This document shows, piece after piece, positions 21,151-33,900 of a DNA stretch of 64,000 bases. Position 1 is the stretch's first letter. Each line of letters begins with the position of its first letter. Origin of the DNA: Asterochloris sp. CNOR1 (taxonomy: Eukaryota > Chlorophyta > Trebouxiophyceae > Trebouxiales > Trebouxiaceae); contig OZ017746.1 of the NCBI GenBank assembly GCA_963969365.1, forward strand, positions 744,001 to 808,000. Reading direction: 5' to 3'. Under the pieces are notes generated by a model. The model made no database searches and was not told the DNA's origin. It saw only the letters and a program-made list of their open reading frames with translations. The translations under genes were made by a program, and so were the position numbers.

Positions 21151-21956
21151 CCACCATTGCTGTGTGCCTGAGCAACTGCCCTGCTGCAGCTTTACCCTGC
21201 GCAAGGCTGCGCAGCGACTTTTTGTGGCCACCCCAGTGTGGAACGCACCAAGGCTGGGATCAAGGTCATCAATGCTGGCCAAGTCGAGGGAGGCAGTCAG
21301 CAGGGAGTCTGCCTTCCTATCGGGCTGCCTGTTGGCGTTGTGGGACTTTTGCGCGACGCCAAAAATGCTGTCCCTGCAGATAAGCCATACTTCTCGATGC
21401 AGCAGAGTGCATAGGCCAGAAGATGAGGGCTTCGAAATGCTGCAGCTCACCCATCCACAGACATGGCATGTCAGTCACCAATATGTTCACTTCAGACAAA
21501 TAGCCGTGCAATGCATTGCAGCCAGCGCATCCCATGAAACAGCAGACATCCCCGTCTGATTGCAGGGAACAGTTCCGCTTCTGCTTTCTGGGCATGCGCA
21601 GCTCAGCACAGCAATGTTCCGTGTCGTTTCGTCGCCTGTTCCCATCCTGTGGCAGCATTTGTGTGCTCCTTCAGCACACAGGGAGCTCTGGGGTGATGTT
21701 TTGCTTTGCAGAGCCCCACCCTCTCCATAGGCAATATCTGTTGCTGGGCTATGTGAAGTCTTGCACATGCCAACAGGCCACGACAGTCTGACTCCCAGAT
21801 CCTGCCAAGGTAGAACGCCAGGCTGAGAGGCAGATCGATTCACAAAATGGGGCAAGATCAATGCACTTCATGCCAGATGCTGTGACAGAACACAGCGTCC
21901 AGCACAGTGCACACAGGCAGGGTTCAAAACCAAAGCAAACTCCCTTGCTGGCTGCC
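21151..21956. other. Shared upstream region of SAS-6 (-) and ATR (+)
   Basis: About 0.8 kb lies between the first recognisable SAS-6 exon and the ATR start. It must hold the ATR promoter and the SAS-6 first exon and promoter. Open frames on both strands here lack motifs, and I cannot point to a core promoter. Confidence 0.4.
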
Positions 21957-24900
21957 ATGGCCCCTGACGCCAAGACTGTCAGTCTGGGGAGACTTCTGCA
22001 TGACCTCACTCAGATCTTGCAAAGCTCCAGCATGGAGGAGTCCACAGGCACAGCAACCCAGGGGGAGGTCGCACCTCGCGTCAGGCAGATGCTGCTCCGC
22101 CTGATGCAGTGCTGTGCAACACTAGACAATGGTAAGCAGGAGCTTTCAATCCATGTCAAGCTTCTGTGTGTCATCGCAAGAGGATTGCTGTGCCAGGCAC
22201 AGCCAGGAGCAGATCAATAGCTCTTGTTGAACATGCTGTGCTTGGCATGCCATGTGCGCCAATCTGGCCTCCCTGGCCATGCAGGCAAGCAGCGTGATCT
22301 GGCCTCAGTGCTCGATCTGGTGTGCCTCACTCTGGAGCGGGTGCCACAGTACTTTCGAGGGGACGGCGGTGCTGCTGCCCTCTCTCTCTTGCAGCGCATC
22401 CTGCCCCTCTGCAAGGAGGCCCGCCTTGCGTGAGTCTTCGCTTTTTTGTCTGGCTCAGCAGCAGACATCCAACTGGCAGTGTGCACATGCCCCGAGACTG
22501 CACGTGTGCTGCAGGGGCATCAGGCTGAGCCTGCTGACCACTGCAAAGGCCATCCTGACACTGCTGGAGGACTCTGATGCTGCTTTAGGGGCAGCAGCCT
22601 ACACAGATGTGGTGGACCTGACTTGCGGTGAGCCACGGCTGGGCTTTGTGCTGCCTCAGATGGTGCTGTCACCCCTGACTGCTCATGGTTGCTGCTCCTG
22701 TGTGCAGACATCCATGAGGCCTTTCGGCACTTCACCATGCCAGGGCTGGTCGCCCCTGGTGCCGTCTCTGTGAGGTGCTTCACACAGGCACTGTCATACA
22801 GCCAGGCAGCTGTCCGCCGTGTCCCTCACGACAGCAGCGATGACGCGACTACCATCATGTTGGAAGCAGTGGCTGACACCGGACAGCCAGTAGGAGCTGC
22901 TGGGAGCTCTGGGCAGGCAGTGCAGGGGAGCAACCCTGCGGAGCAGCAGCAGCATCAGGCACCCTCCACCAACCAGCTGGCAGAGCCACAGCCAGGCTGC
23001 CTGCTGAGCATCTGCCTGGCTAGTGCATATGAGTGCCAGCTGCTGTCTGCCACCAGCCTTGAGCTACTCAGCTTCCTGGTCACAACAGCGGCAGCGCCAG
23101 CAGCCAGCATGGTGCCCCCAGAAGCACTGGCAGCTGTGCTGGACTCATCCCAGAATGGCGGCCTGACAGTCCAGTCTGCTGCGCTGAATGCACTGGCAGT
23201 GCTGCTGCCAGAGATGCCGCTGCTGTCATTGCATGAGGCAGTGGACGCGGTGGTTGCGGCCCTGCAGCAGTATGGGGCCGGCAGCATTCCTGTGCAGTGT
23301 CCAGGTCTGCCGGCCTGGCAGGAGCGGGCACTCACCTGCCTGCACGTCATGGCAGGCATCAGCATCAGCCAGGCCAAGTCAGCGCAGTGGCACGCCACAG
23401 GCCCAGGGGGCAGGGCGGCTGGGGCATTGGTGGACCAGCAGGCAGCCGGCATGTCTGCTGCAGCGGCGGCTGGAGGTGCGGCAGGCCAAGACCAGCAGGC
23501 TCCAGCTGTCCTCAGGCTGGCAGCAGCCCTTCCTGCTGCTGCTGCTGCTGCAGCCGATGGCTCCTGCTTTCAGCGGCAGCTATTGGAGCTGCATGCTATG
23601 CTGCTGGCAGCAGAGCCTGGGCTGGCAGACACAGCAGAGAGCGTGCTGGGACTGCTGGGGCTGCCTGGCGGAGCAGGGCGCGTGGTTGCGCGCTGCCTCA
23701 CGCCTATGATGCACAGAGTGCCCCAGGAGGCCCCACAGGTGAGCAGAGCAAGCTGCTGATGGTCAGTTGCATACGTGAAGGATGGATCAGCAAGTTGTTG
23801 CCTCTGGTCGAACCAGTGCTGATGGCAGCTGTCACAGCCCTAATTCTGCTGTCGCAAGTGATTGCCACAGCGCAGGACCGCAGCTTGGCACAGGTTGACT
23901 GCAAATTTCGCCATCTGACTTGCATTCTGCAGAGCCTCCCTGAGGAGCATCGAGATAAAAGGCGCCATATAGAGGGCATGGCTGGTGCAGACAGACAGGG
24001 CGGGCAGCCTTCAGCAGATCTTGCACAGCGACTGGACGCACTGCTTCACGAGCTGGAGCCATCAGCCTGCGGCAATGGCACAGCAGCTGCCACACACTGC
24101 TTGAGGTCCCTCGGCGTGCTCACACAGGCCGCCCAGGCAGGGGCGGGACCTGACTGGCTGTGCAGCAGGCTGGCAGGCCTTACAGGGTGCTGGGTTCAGG
24201 CTGTCCTTCAGGTCGCAGACAGCCTGGAGCTGCAGGTGGTGGCATCTGTACTGGGTGAGTCACCAAAGCTGGGCAGAGCACAGTCATTCGATTCAAGCTG
24301 TTGCTGGTGTGAACCTGGCCGTAGTCTTGTGCCCCCTGATGCAGAACACAGATTATCGAGAGCCTGCTGGCACCTTTCGCCCCACAGCCTTTGTGAGCCC
24401 CCCCCCTCCTCCCCCAGAGACCTTTGTCCTGCTGCTGCAGAGTCCCTCAGCAGTTTTGCAGCGCTGTGCTGCCAGCGCAAAGCAAGCACAGCCACCTCCC
24501 AGACCCCAGGTGCCCAGCAGCTGTTTCAGGACGCAAAGCTGGGCGCTGACGGGCTGCGGCAGCTGCTGCTGATGCCCTGGACCCTCACCGGGGCTGCGGC
24601 AGAGGACTGCACAGCTGCGCAGCAGGCCACACAGCAGCAGCTTACCACAGCTGCCAAGCTGCATGCTCTTGTGGCAGAGGCTGCTGTCTGTGTGCTGGGC
24701 CGATACCCCCTTGGCTTCGCGGCAGTAGGGAGCAGGGATGCACCTGCATCTGCCCTCAACAATGCCCTGCAGGACCCTGAACCTGCCGTGGCAGCAGCCG
24801 CAGCATTGCTTGTGCCCTTGGCACTGGCGCAGACGGCTGCTCTTTCCAGGCAGAAGGCTGCTGCCCCTGTGGGCAGCAAACTGTTGCAGAGGGGGGTCAG

Positions 24901-27900
24901 CATGCTGCAAGGCTTGCTGCCCATGGCAAAGCCTGCTGTCGATGCAGCTGTCGCCAGAGCTCTTGGTGGCCTTGTGGACATACAGCTCGCAGTGGAGCAT
25001 CCACGCAGCGCCCTGGCAGCCGCAGTCATCTGCGTTGCGGCTCAGCAGAGCACTGCCAACGCCCCTGTAGCAGAGTCTCTGGCTGCCTGGGCAGGCTGCC
25101 AGTCTCTGCCAGCAAGCACTGAATCAACCGCGCAGGCAGCGCTGCCTGTACAGGCACTGGAGGGCCTTGCCAGGCTGCAGAATGCAGATGCACCTTTATC
25201 AGTTCAGGTTTGCCCCTGGCAACACATCCTGAAAGTGCTGTGTGACACCAAGGGTGGTCTCTTGTACAGCTTATGATGGTCCTTCTGGCATGGTGTTGGC
25301 TGCACTGTGACAATCAACAAATGCCCGTGTGCCTCTAGCTCACACAGAGAACACCCTGCAGGCCGTCATGCTACAGACAATGCTTGCCATCCTCAGTTCA
25401 GCATCCAAGGCTCAGCTGCAGACACCGGCTAGTGCTGCATGCTTGAACTGGTGCACTAGCTGCCTCTGGTCCTCAGACTACCTTCTCAGGCAGCTGGCAG
25501 TGAGCGGGATGCCTGTGCTGATGCAAGGCACAGTCACGGCAGCAGAGGAGACGTCAGTGCCCAAGCTGGTGCAGGTAGGCTCAGCAGATCTTTCCCATGA
25601 TTTCTGCCAGGGCATGCTCCCACATTGCAGAAGCGGCTGCCCTGGTGGCGCTGCGCATGCGTTTCTGACGTTGCTGTGTGAAAGGCACATGGCCATGCTG
25701 ATGAAGACATGCGCACCCAACATGGCTCAGAAGCAAACCTGACATAACATGACGGCTGGGACAGGCTCTTACAGTGTTTCCAGCTGCTGCTCTGGTGGCG
25801 CTGTCCCGTACTACCAACATTGCTTTGTAACTCTCTGTTGGCGATACCTTTGCAGACTTTGCGCAGTAAGCTGGATGAGCCTCTGAAGCCAGAGGTCTGC
25901 GAGAGTGTTCTCCAAGGGATTGCAGCCATAGGGGTTGCGCTGTCAGGCGGCCAGCGCAGCCTGGCCATGGCTCACGTGCTCTACCCCCTGGTGGGGCGCA
26001 TTGACAGCCCTGACCCAGGCATCAGGGGCGTTGCAGCTGAGCTCCTTCTTGGTGAGACCCATAGAGAAGTGGCCGCCCTCTGCCTGCGGTCCAGACACCT
26101 TGTCAGGTCCACTGTGCCTGTGCAACAAGATGCTGAAAAGTGTACAGGTGTGCAGATGGATCGCTTGCCCTGCCAGTCATGCATTGGCACAATCAACACA
26201 GTTCCTACCCATATGGTGGGCTCAGCAAAGTCGCTTGCACTCAAAAATCGATTGGGACACACCAAAGGCTGACACACTGGGGTGCAGGTGTGGCCCATCA
26301 CCATTCCTGCAAACTGCTGGACATGGTCATGGGCTCCAATCCTCTGCTTGAGTCCATTGGCAGGCGCTCAGGGAGCAATCCGGAGCTGTTTGGTGAGCAA
26401 TGCTTGGGAGGCATGCCTCACTGATAGATGACATGCTCATGAGCTGCTGCCTGCTGACACTGTTTGCTGTGCAGCTGAACTGGCGGCTTTGGCCACACAG
26501 CGAGTGGTGGTGGCTGTGCTGCATGCCTCTTGTGTTCACTGGCTCCTCCACTTGGTCTTGTCTGGCTGCCATTGCTGTACAACTTTCCTCTGGAGCTGTG
26601 TGCCTGGCCGCGCCGCAACAGCTTACTAAGCTGAGGGGTGATGCCCAGTTGTGGAGCGCAGCGAGACTGCAGAATGGGTCAAGCCGTTGGCTTCCAGCCC
26701 CAAGCATGCCTGATCTGTCTGCTGCTGACTGGTGGTGCTGCGCATCCAAGCAGGCAGACCTGCTCAAGCTGATGCCATGCAACCTCCTCCCAGGAGGTAT
26801 GCTGTCTGTGCTGTGTGGCAAGACTGGCACAGGTGTGTCCTGCTGCTGATGCTTGCCCCATCCCTTGCTGTGCAGCTGAGCTGGCAGACCTCCTAGAGTT
26901 GTCTCCCCGCAGCCTGGCCATGCACATCCTGCCAGCTGTGCTGCCCAAGCTCTGTGATCTGGAGGACGAGAAGGCTTTGGGGGTGCTGGCCGCAGCAACT
27001 GGCTTGAGCCCATCTGACCTGATGCACCAGTACGGCCCAGACACAGTGTCTCGCTATCTGTACCAAGGTCACCAGGCATTTCAAAGACTGCCATATGACT
27101 TGAGGCACCCACTTTGACCCATATAAAGGGTTGCTATCTGTGCAAAGTTCAGCAATGTGCTTAATTTGTATGACAGCCCAAGCAGTTAGAGCCCCCAGCT
27201 GGCAAGCTGGTGGCAACTGGTTGTCTAGGGGCTCTGGCCAGCCAATCTTTACACATGTGTCAAGCTTTGCTCTCGCTTCTTGCAGGCATGCAACAGTTTG
27301 ATCGTTTCATAAACTTCATGGAGAGGCAAACCAGGCTGGACTTCAGAACGTTTGTAGGCAACAACCTGCAGCGCATCATCATGGGTATCATCAAGCAGGC
27401 AGCCAGTTCTGACGAGTGGGCAGGCGGCTGCCAGCTACCTGACTCTGTCCTGGAGCGAGCAGCACAGATGCTTGCTGCTGTGGCTGGCTTCCAGGAGCAC
27501 CCTGCCGCAGATGACGTCCCAGCGTTCTTGGCAGGCAAGTGATCTGGAGCTCTGACCTGCATGCCATGTGCTGCAAGAGGCACTGCATGATATGCAGGTT
27601 CAGCAGCTCACCTGGGATGCTCGAGCAGGGTTGAGCCTGTGAACATTGGCATCTATGGAGATGTCATGTTGATGGGCTGGCTTAGCCCGCTGCAGATGGA
27701 GACCATGTGACAAGGATGCTGAAGGAGCTGGGAGACAGCCTGAAGAAAGCTGGCAAGCTGGTGGCCAGCAGCATGGACTCCCCGCCTCAGGATCTGCTGC
27801 GGTGCATCCTGCTGCTCATCAGTCTGACAGAGGCACACATTGGAAGCTTCCTGCCCCAGGTCAGAGAATAGCTTTGATTTCTTTGGGTTCTGCTGCTTTT

Positions 27901-30900
27901 ATGCTTTTGATATGCTACTTTAGTGCTTTCGCTGTATGGTGCCATGCACCAGGATTTTACTTGACAGCAGCTCAAGCAATGGCGCTGCGCCTGTGCTCTG
28001 TAAGTGCTGCCTGTGTCAGCAGAACAGTGCCAGATTTGCACATGGTCTTGTGTTGTCCTGACTCAGCAAGCAGTCCCTCCTTGTGCAGATGATGGTGCTG
28101 TTGGGCAGCGCATTGCAGGCAGACACAGTCACGGCTCTCAAGCTTCAGGCCTTGGAGGGGTGGCTTGCGCTGGTGCGAGGTCTGATGCAGCACGCCCCAG
28201 ACCAGCTGTGCAGCATGCTAAACCAGGTGTGAAAGCTTTTGCCTCTGTCTGACTTGTGCAGCCTGGGTATCTGGATACTACCAAATCAGCGCTCATTGGC
28301 TAGCAGTGCTGCCGTCTGTTTGCAAGTGCAGTGCTGTGCGCAATGCACTGTAGCACAGGGATGAGCCACACCCAACAGAGGCTGCTTTGAGCCTGATGGA
28401 AAATGTTTCCCTGCAGGTGGTGGTGGCAATGATGGAGCCCCTGCAAGAGGGAGGCCAAGTGGCCAGCAGCGCTGTCAAAGTGGTGGAAGCAGCACTGCTG
28501 GAGGCTCAGGACATTGTGCAGGACCACCTCCGCGGCGTCCCTCCCCTGCCTCTGGAGATTGACGCTCTGGGTGGGTCTTGCTGCAATGCTGGCACCCTGC
28601 TAGACATATGGTCTGTAAGCAAGATGCGGTGCATCTGCCAATGGCGCATTCCGAAAATGGGTGCTGGGCTCAGAAGGTGCTGTGCAGCCGCATCAGAGCG
28701 CATCGCACTTGGCCGACTGGCCCAGCCATGCGCGTTGCAGGTCAGGTGCATGCCATGCTCAGCCTGGTGCGGGGCAAGCCAACCACCACGGAGTCTGTCA
28801 AGCTGCTGCTGACCCCTCTGGAGGACCCCTCCATGGCAGTGCGCTGCGCGGCTCTGCAGAAGCTGCGAGAGGTACTGCGCAGCAAGCGCGAGTGGCTGGC
28901 ACAGCTCCTGGCAGACAGCACCACAGCTGTCAATCAGGATGCAGCCGCAGGGGAAACAATGCTGCTGGCCGCGCTCACAGAAGCCTTGCTGAAGAGCTGC
29001 AATGCTGAGGTGCGCTTGGAGCGTACCTTCTCTGTCGCCTGGCGGCCTTGTGCCTGCTGCCAGGCCCATGCAGGCTGGCCTCAGTATGCTGCACTGTGTC
29101 AGGCTGCCTCACCGCTGTGCCTGCAGCACATCCAGGTCGCACATGACTCTCAGTTGAGCAAGGCTGCACTTGATGAGCTGAACAAGCAGTCCCTGGCTGC
29201 AGGCTACCATCCCGCTCAGCAAGCGCGCCCGGCAGCTGTGCGCTGAGTGCCTGGGGCTGCTCAGCGCAGTGGACCCTGCCCGGCTCACGGTCCAGCTGGA
29301 GCTCCCCCAGCCCATGTGCAAGACACGCGAGCTGCTGCTGCAGACGCTGATCCAGGCACACCTCGTCAGGCTGCTCAGGGTTGCCCCTGATCTGCAAGTG
29401 CTGGATGCCACCACCTTTGCCATTCAGGTGGGGGGCTTTGCTGCTGCCCCTGCTTGCCAGACGAGACTCCCCCCTTTGCACATGGCCCGAGAAGCTGGCC
29501 AGATGCTGCTGCGATGCAGCGCCAACGGCACCCTGCAGACCCTGTAAGGCCACAGCCACCATCCAGCCTGAGAGATCGCCAATGGCAGACCGCAAAGCCC
29601 ACACCCACCGTCTTGGCGCTCAACAAGTCCATTACCCTGCCCCCAGGAGCTGCTGCGAACCTGTGGGAAGCCCAAAGGCCATGGCAGCAACACGCTCCTG
29701 GAGCAGATGGCAGCAGACGTGCAGCCACTCCTGCGTCCCTACCTGGAATCCAAGTATGCGCTTAAGTCAGTGGCCAGGCAGCCAGAGGGCATCGTGTTCA
29801 GCCCAGATGTTGGCTTCCGGCGGTGGCTGTCCCGCTGGATGAAGCAGATGGTGGCCTACTATGCCACAGGTGGGCACACTGCTCAGGCATGCCTCACTGT
29901 AGCTGGCCATCAGGCCGTTCTGGAGGTGCCTTATCTCCCTGTGCTGCACACATCAAGAGTGCAGGCCCAGCCCTCTGCGGTGAGTCCATAAGGTTGAGCT
30001 GCATGCTGCCTGGATAATTGTGAGCCCATAGCATGCCACTCCAGCTCAGTCCTTTATCTGCCTTGTGCTGCAGGCAACCTGAAGCCAGTATTCGAGGCCT
30101 GCATCACTGTGTACAGCCACGACAGTCAAACAGCTCTGTTTCTGCTGCCTCACCTGGTGCAGAACGCTCTGACGTGTGGCTCAGAAGCCGCCCAAAGTGA
30201 GTACTGGGCCCCTGCTCCTTGAGTCAGGAGGCCTGGGCACGCGTTGTTTGGAGCTCTGGCTCTGTACCCGCACTGCTCGGTCTGAGTGGGGCCTGTGCCT
30301 GATGCAGGCATTAAGGCTGAGCTGGAGGCAGTGCTGCAGTTTGGCCATGCAGCCAAAGATGGAGCACTGTCTGTACAGGCAGTGTTTACCCTCATTGATG
30401 TCTTGAAGCAGTGGATAAAGATGTGCTTGGCCGACGCCGGTGAACTCTGTGACTGAATCCATCTGGATTGTGGCAATACATGTGTGCAGCAGGCTCTGCA
30501 CCTGTCTGGCTGCTGAGACTGCTCTTTCTGCAGTGGCAGCCACTCGCAGCAGCAGCACATCTTCACGCTCTCAGACGCCCACACCCAGGCTGGATGCCAC
30601 CACCAAGCGACTGGAAGAGCTGCTGGGCAGCATCCCCCTGGACCTGCTTGCGCAGGCTGCTGCGCACTGTGGCGCTCATGCTAGAGCTCTGCAGTACTAC
30701 GAGGGCTTTGCCAGGGCTTCGTACAAAGGCGGCCTGAACCCGTCTGCAGGTTCAGCAGTCACCTATGACAGCGAGGCAGTCTCCTTCCTTCAGGCAAGCC
30801 CGCCATTGGAGCATGAGTTCACATGCGGGCACCGGGCTTGCAGGCTTGGCTCAGCCTGCTATCCTCAGTAGGCTGCTGATGCCAGACCCTTGTCTGAGCA

Positions 30901-33900
30901 ATTTGTTGCCAGCAGGGGAGAAGTTGGCAAGGATCACAGGCTCCCTGCTGCACTGCAGGAAGTGTATGGCAAGCTCGAAGAGCCAGACGGGCTGGGAGGC
31001 CTTGTGCGGCTGCGCAAGGGCGGGCCGCGCCCACAGGACCGCGTCTTAGCTGCTGAGAAGGAAGGGGCCTGGTCTGAGGCTCTCTGTCTCTATGAGCAGG
31101 CGCTGCAGACAACTCAGGCCTGGGGTGAGGCATGAGGGTTGAAATGCCAGGGGCGCCTGCTGATGTCACTGACACATCTGGGCATGTGGCAAAGTCGACA
31201 CGTCCTGCTGCTTGGCGGCAAGTCATCACTGCTCATGGGCTACAGGGTGTTTTGTATCTGAGGACGTGATGCTGATGCATCAGGAATGTGGTGGAGGTGC
31301 TGAAATATCATCCTGCTGACTGCCTTGGACCTCTGCAGGGGCAGCTGCAGGCACGAGCAGCAGTTCTGAGCCAATCATCCTCATCGACAGCGACAACAAT
31401 GCTGAGCCAATGCCGCAGCAGGATGGTCTCTCAGCTGCGCAGCGTGGCCACCTGCGCTGCTTGGTCAACACAGGGCAGCTGCAGGCCATGCTCGCTCAGG
31501 TCCGAGGGTGGGAGCAGCAGGCTTCCGGTAAGCTGCAGGCGTGCCCTGCAGGCTTCAAGCCATACTCTTAGGCTGCAGTAGGTGTCTTACCTTGCCAGCT
31601 ACTGGCTGGTGGGGCACAGAGCGGCTGCATGGACTTCAGCGTTTGCAAAGCATGAGCTGTCTGTCAGCAGGCCGGTGTACTTGATCAGCTAGCAGCTGTC
31701 AGAGAGATCTGCCTAGCTGCCCTTGATTCCAGGCAGGAGCTAGATGCATGCAGGCAGTCCAGTTCTGCAAAGCTGTCTCTGCTTCAGAGACTGCAAGACG
31801 AGAGCTAGCTGCGTCAGGCGTGGCTGCAGCCTGGCGTCTGGGGCAATGGGGTTTGCTGGACGGCTATACGAGCAGGGCATCTGACAGCCTGGTGGAGCTC
31901 TGCAGCGCGGAGAAGTGGCAGCTGCGCCTGGGCAGGCTCCTGGGCAACGTGCAGAAGAAGTGAGGCCTGCTGGCACCATCCCCACCCAGAGCAAGCAGTC
32001 GCAATTGTTGCAAGAGGCAGCATGCCACCTCCAACACATCGACGTGCAAGGCAGGCAACTCACATGCCTGGCAGGACTCGCTGTGCCAGACGGGTACAGC
32101 GTTGTTGCATGCCAGCCAGCACGCAGGTTGCCGCGCGGCGGGGCCACTTCTGAGTTCATGCTGGGCTGCAGGAACATGGAGGCAGTCAGGCGTGACCTGG
32201 AGGCAGCCCGCAGCGAGATCATGGGGCCCCTCAGCGCAGCCAGCATGGAGTCCCACAGCAGGGCATACCCCCACCTCGTCCAGCTGCACATGCTCCAGGT
32301 TGCGCTCTGCCAGCCTGTCTATAGCTGCACATGCTCCAAGGTTGCGGTTTGCCAGCCTGCACGCTTTACCAGTATGAGAGGCCAACTTAGCAGCCAGCCT
32401 TGTTGGTGGCATGGCTTCTTTTTTCAGTGGGGTCGATGTGACTTCAGTTTTGCCTGCTGCATGGTCTTGCTCTTCCCAGATGCATATGAGGATGAGGAGG
32501 AAGCTGTTGCCACCCTTTGCTGTACTGAGGCCTATTTTGCTCTACAGGAAATTGAGGATGCAGCCGCCCTGCAGCAGGGCATAAAAGTGGGACCTATGGA
32601 ACGACAGCGCAAACTCCGGTGGCAGGAGCGGCTGAGGGCAACGCAGCCATCCCTTCTGACTCAGGTGAGGCTGATACGCCTTCAGTGATGACCATGCAGG
32701 TGCACGATGCAAGCTCAGCACAGGGTCAAGCTTCTGCATTATTTTGAGCACTTCTGCGAGGACTGCTGCAGAGTCTGGCGCAATAGTTGCCACAGCCTGA
32801 TTGTACAAGTATCACACCTACAGGAGCCCATCCTGTCCCTGCGCCGCCAGCTGGCCATGCTGGGCGCAGCAGATGCCGATGCCGAGGCTGGCGGCTGCTG
32901 GCTGCAGCTGGCCAAGCTGTGCAGGGTGAACCACCACCATGAGGCTGCGATGACAGCGTCGCTGGAGGCTCTGGCCCGCAAGGCTATGGGGGCTGCCAGG
33001 GAGCATGCTCGGCTGCTATGGGCAATGGGCCAGCCGCACAGGGCTGTTGCAGGGCTTGAGCAGGTGAGTCACCCAGCATGCCAGCACCTCAAACACCCTG
33101 CACTGAATGGGAGTTAGTGATTTGCCTGAATTCCTGGGCTGGCTTCTGACTCAGTGTGTTTGCTTCAGGTTGCAGCTTGTGCGCCAGAATGTCAGCCTCT
33201 GGCTGCTGCTGCAGCGCCCCTCGATAGAATCTGACCGCTCCTGTTTACAGGCTCTGGAACAGCTGGCAGCAACACCGGGGCGGCGGGTGAGCCAGCTGCT
33301 GCCTGAGCAGAGGCGTATGGAGGGTAAAATGATTCTCCAGCTGGCCCAGTGGATGGCCGAGACAGGGCAAGGCGATGATGCCCAGATTTCACGTGAGTCA
33401 GGGCACCCAAGCGTCTGCCAGGCTCACCACATTGTGGCACATTGATTGTAATCACCAGAGCCACTACCAATGGCTGGCCCCCTGCTTGGGAGGTCAAGCT
33501 CTGTGTGGCAGGGCTGCAGGGCTGCTCAGGCAGGCAATGCATGTGCTGCAGGTCTGCTCTAGAGGCAATGCATATCCTGACCTGCAGGGCTGCTTCAACA
33601 GGCCACGCCCATGGTCAGCTGCAGGGCCCCTGAAGCAGGTCAAGCACTTACGCTGCTTCAGGCTTTCAGAGCGCAGCTGCCCTGCTCAGAGCTGAGGGGC
33701 ATTTTCCTGCCTGCAGGGCTGTTCAAGCAGGCGCGGGAGATCGAGCCGCGGTGGGAAAAGGCCTTTTTTGGCCTGGCTGACTACCAGGACTGCCTGTACC
33801 AGGATGCACGAGCCCGGCAGGAGTCCCGCAAGGCCCAGCGTGCAGACAGGCTGATGGGCAAGGGCAGGTGAGTGTGCTTGAACTCGGCCCTAACAATGTC

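Noticed and set aside
23297-23738. Continuous plus frame starting MSRSAGLAGAG as a separate protein
   Set aside because: In this part it is out of frame with the real fourth ATR exon; it only becomes the true ATR frame after the next introns.
24353-25000. Long minus-strand open frame opposite ATR
   Set aside because: It is the antisense shadow of a GC-rich, Ala/Gln-rich ATR exon and has no motifs.
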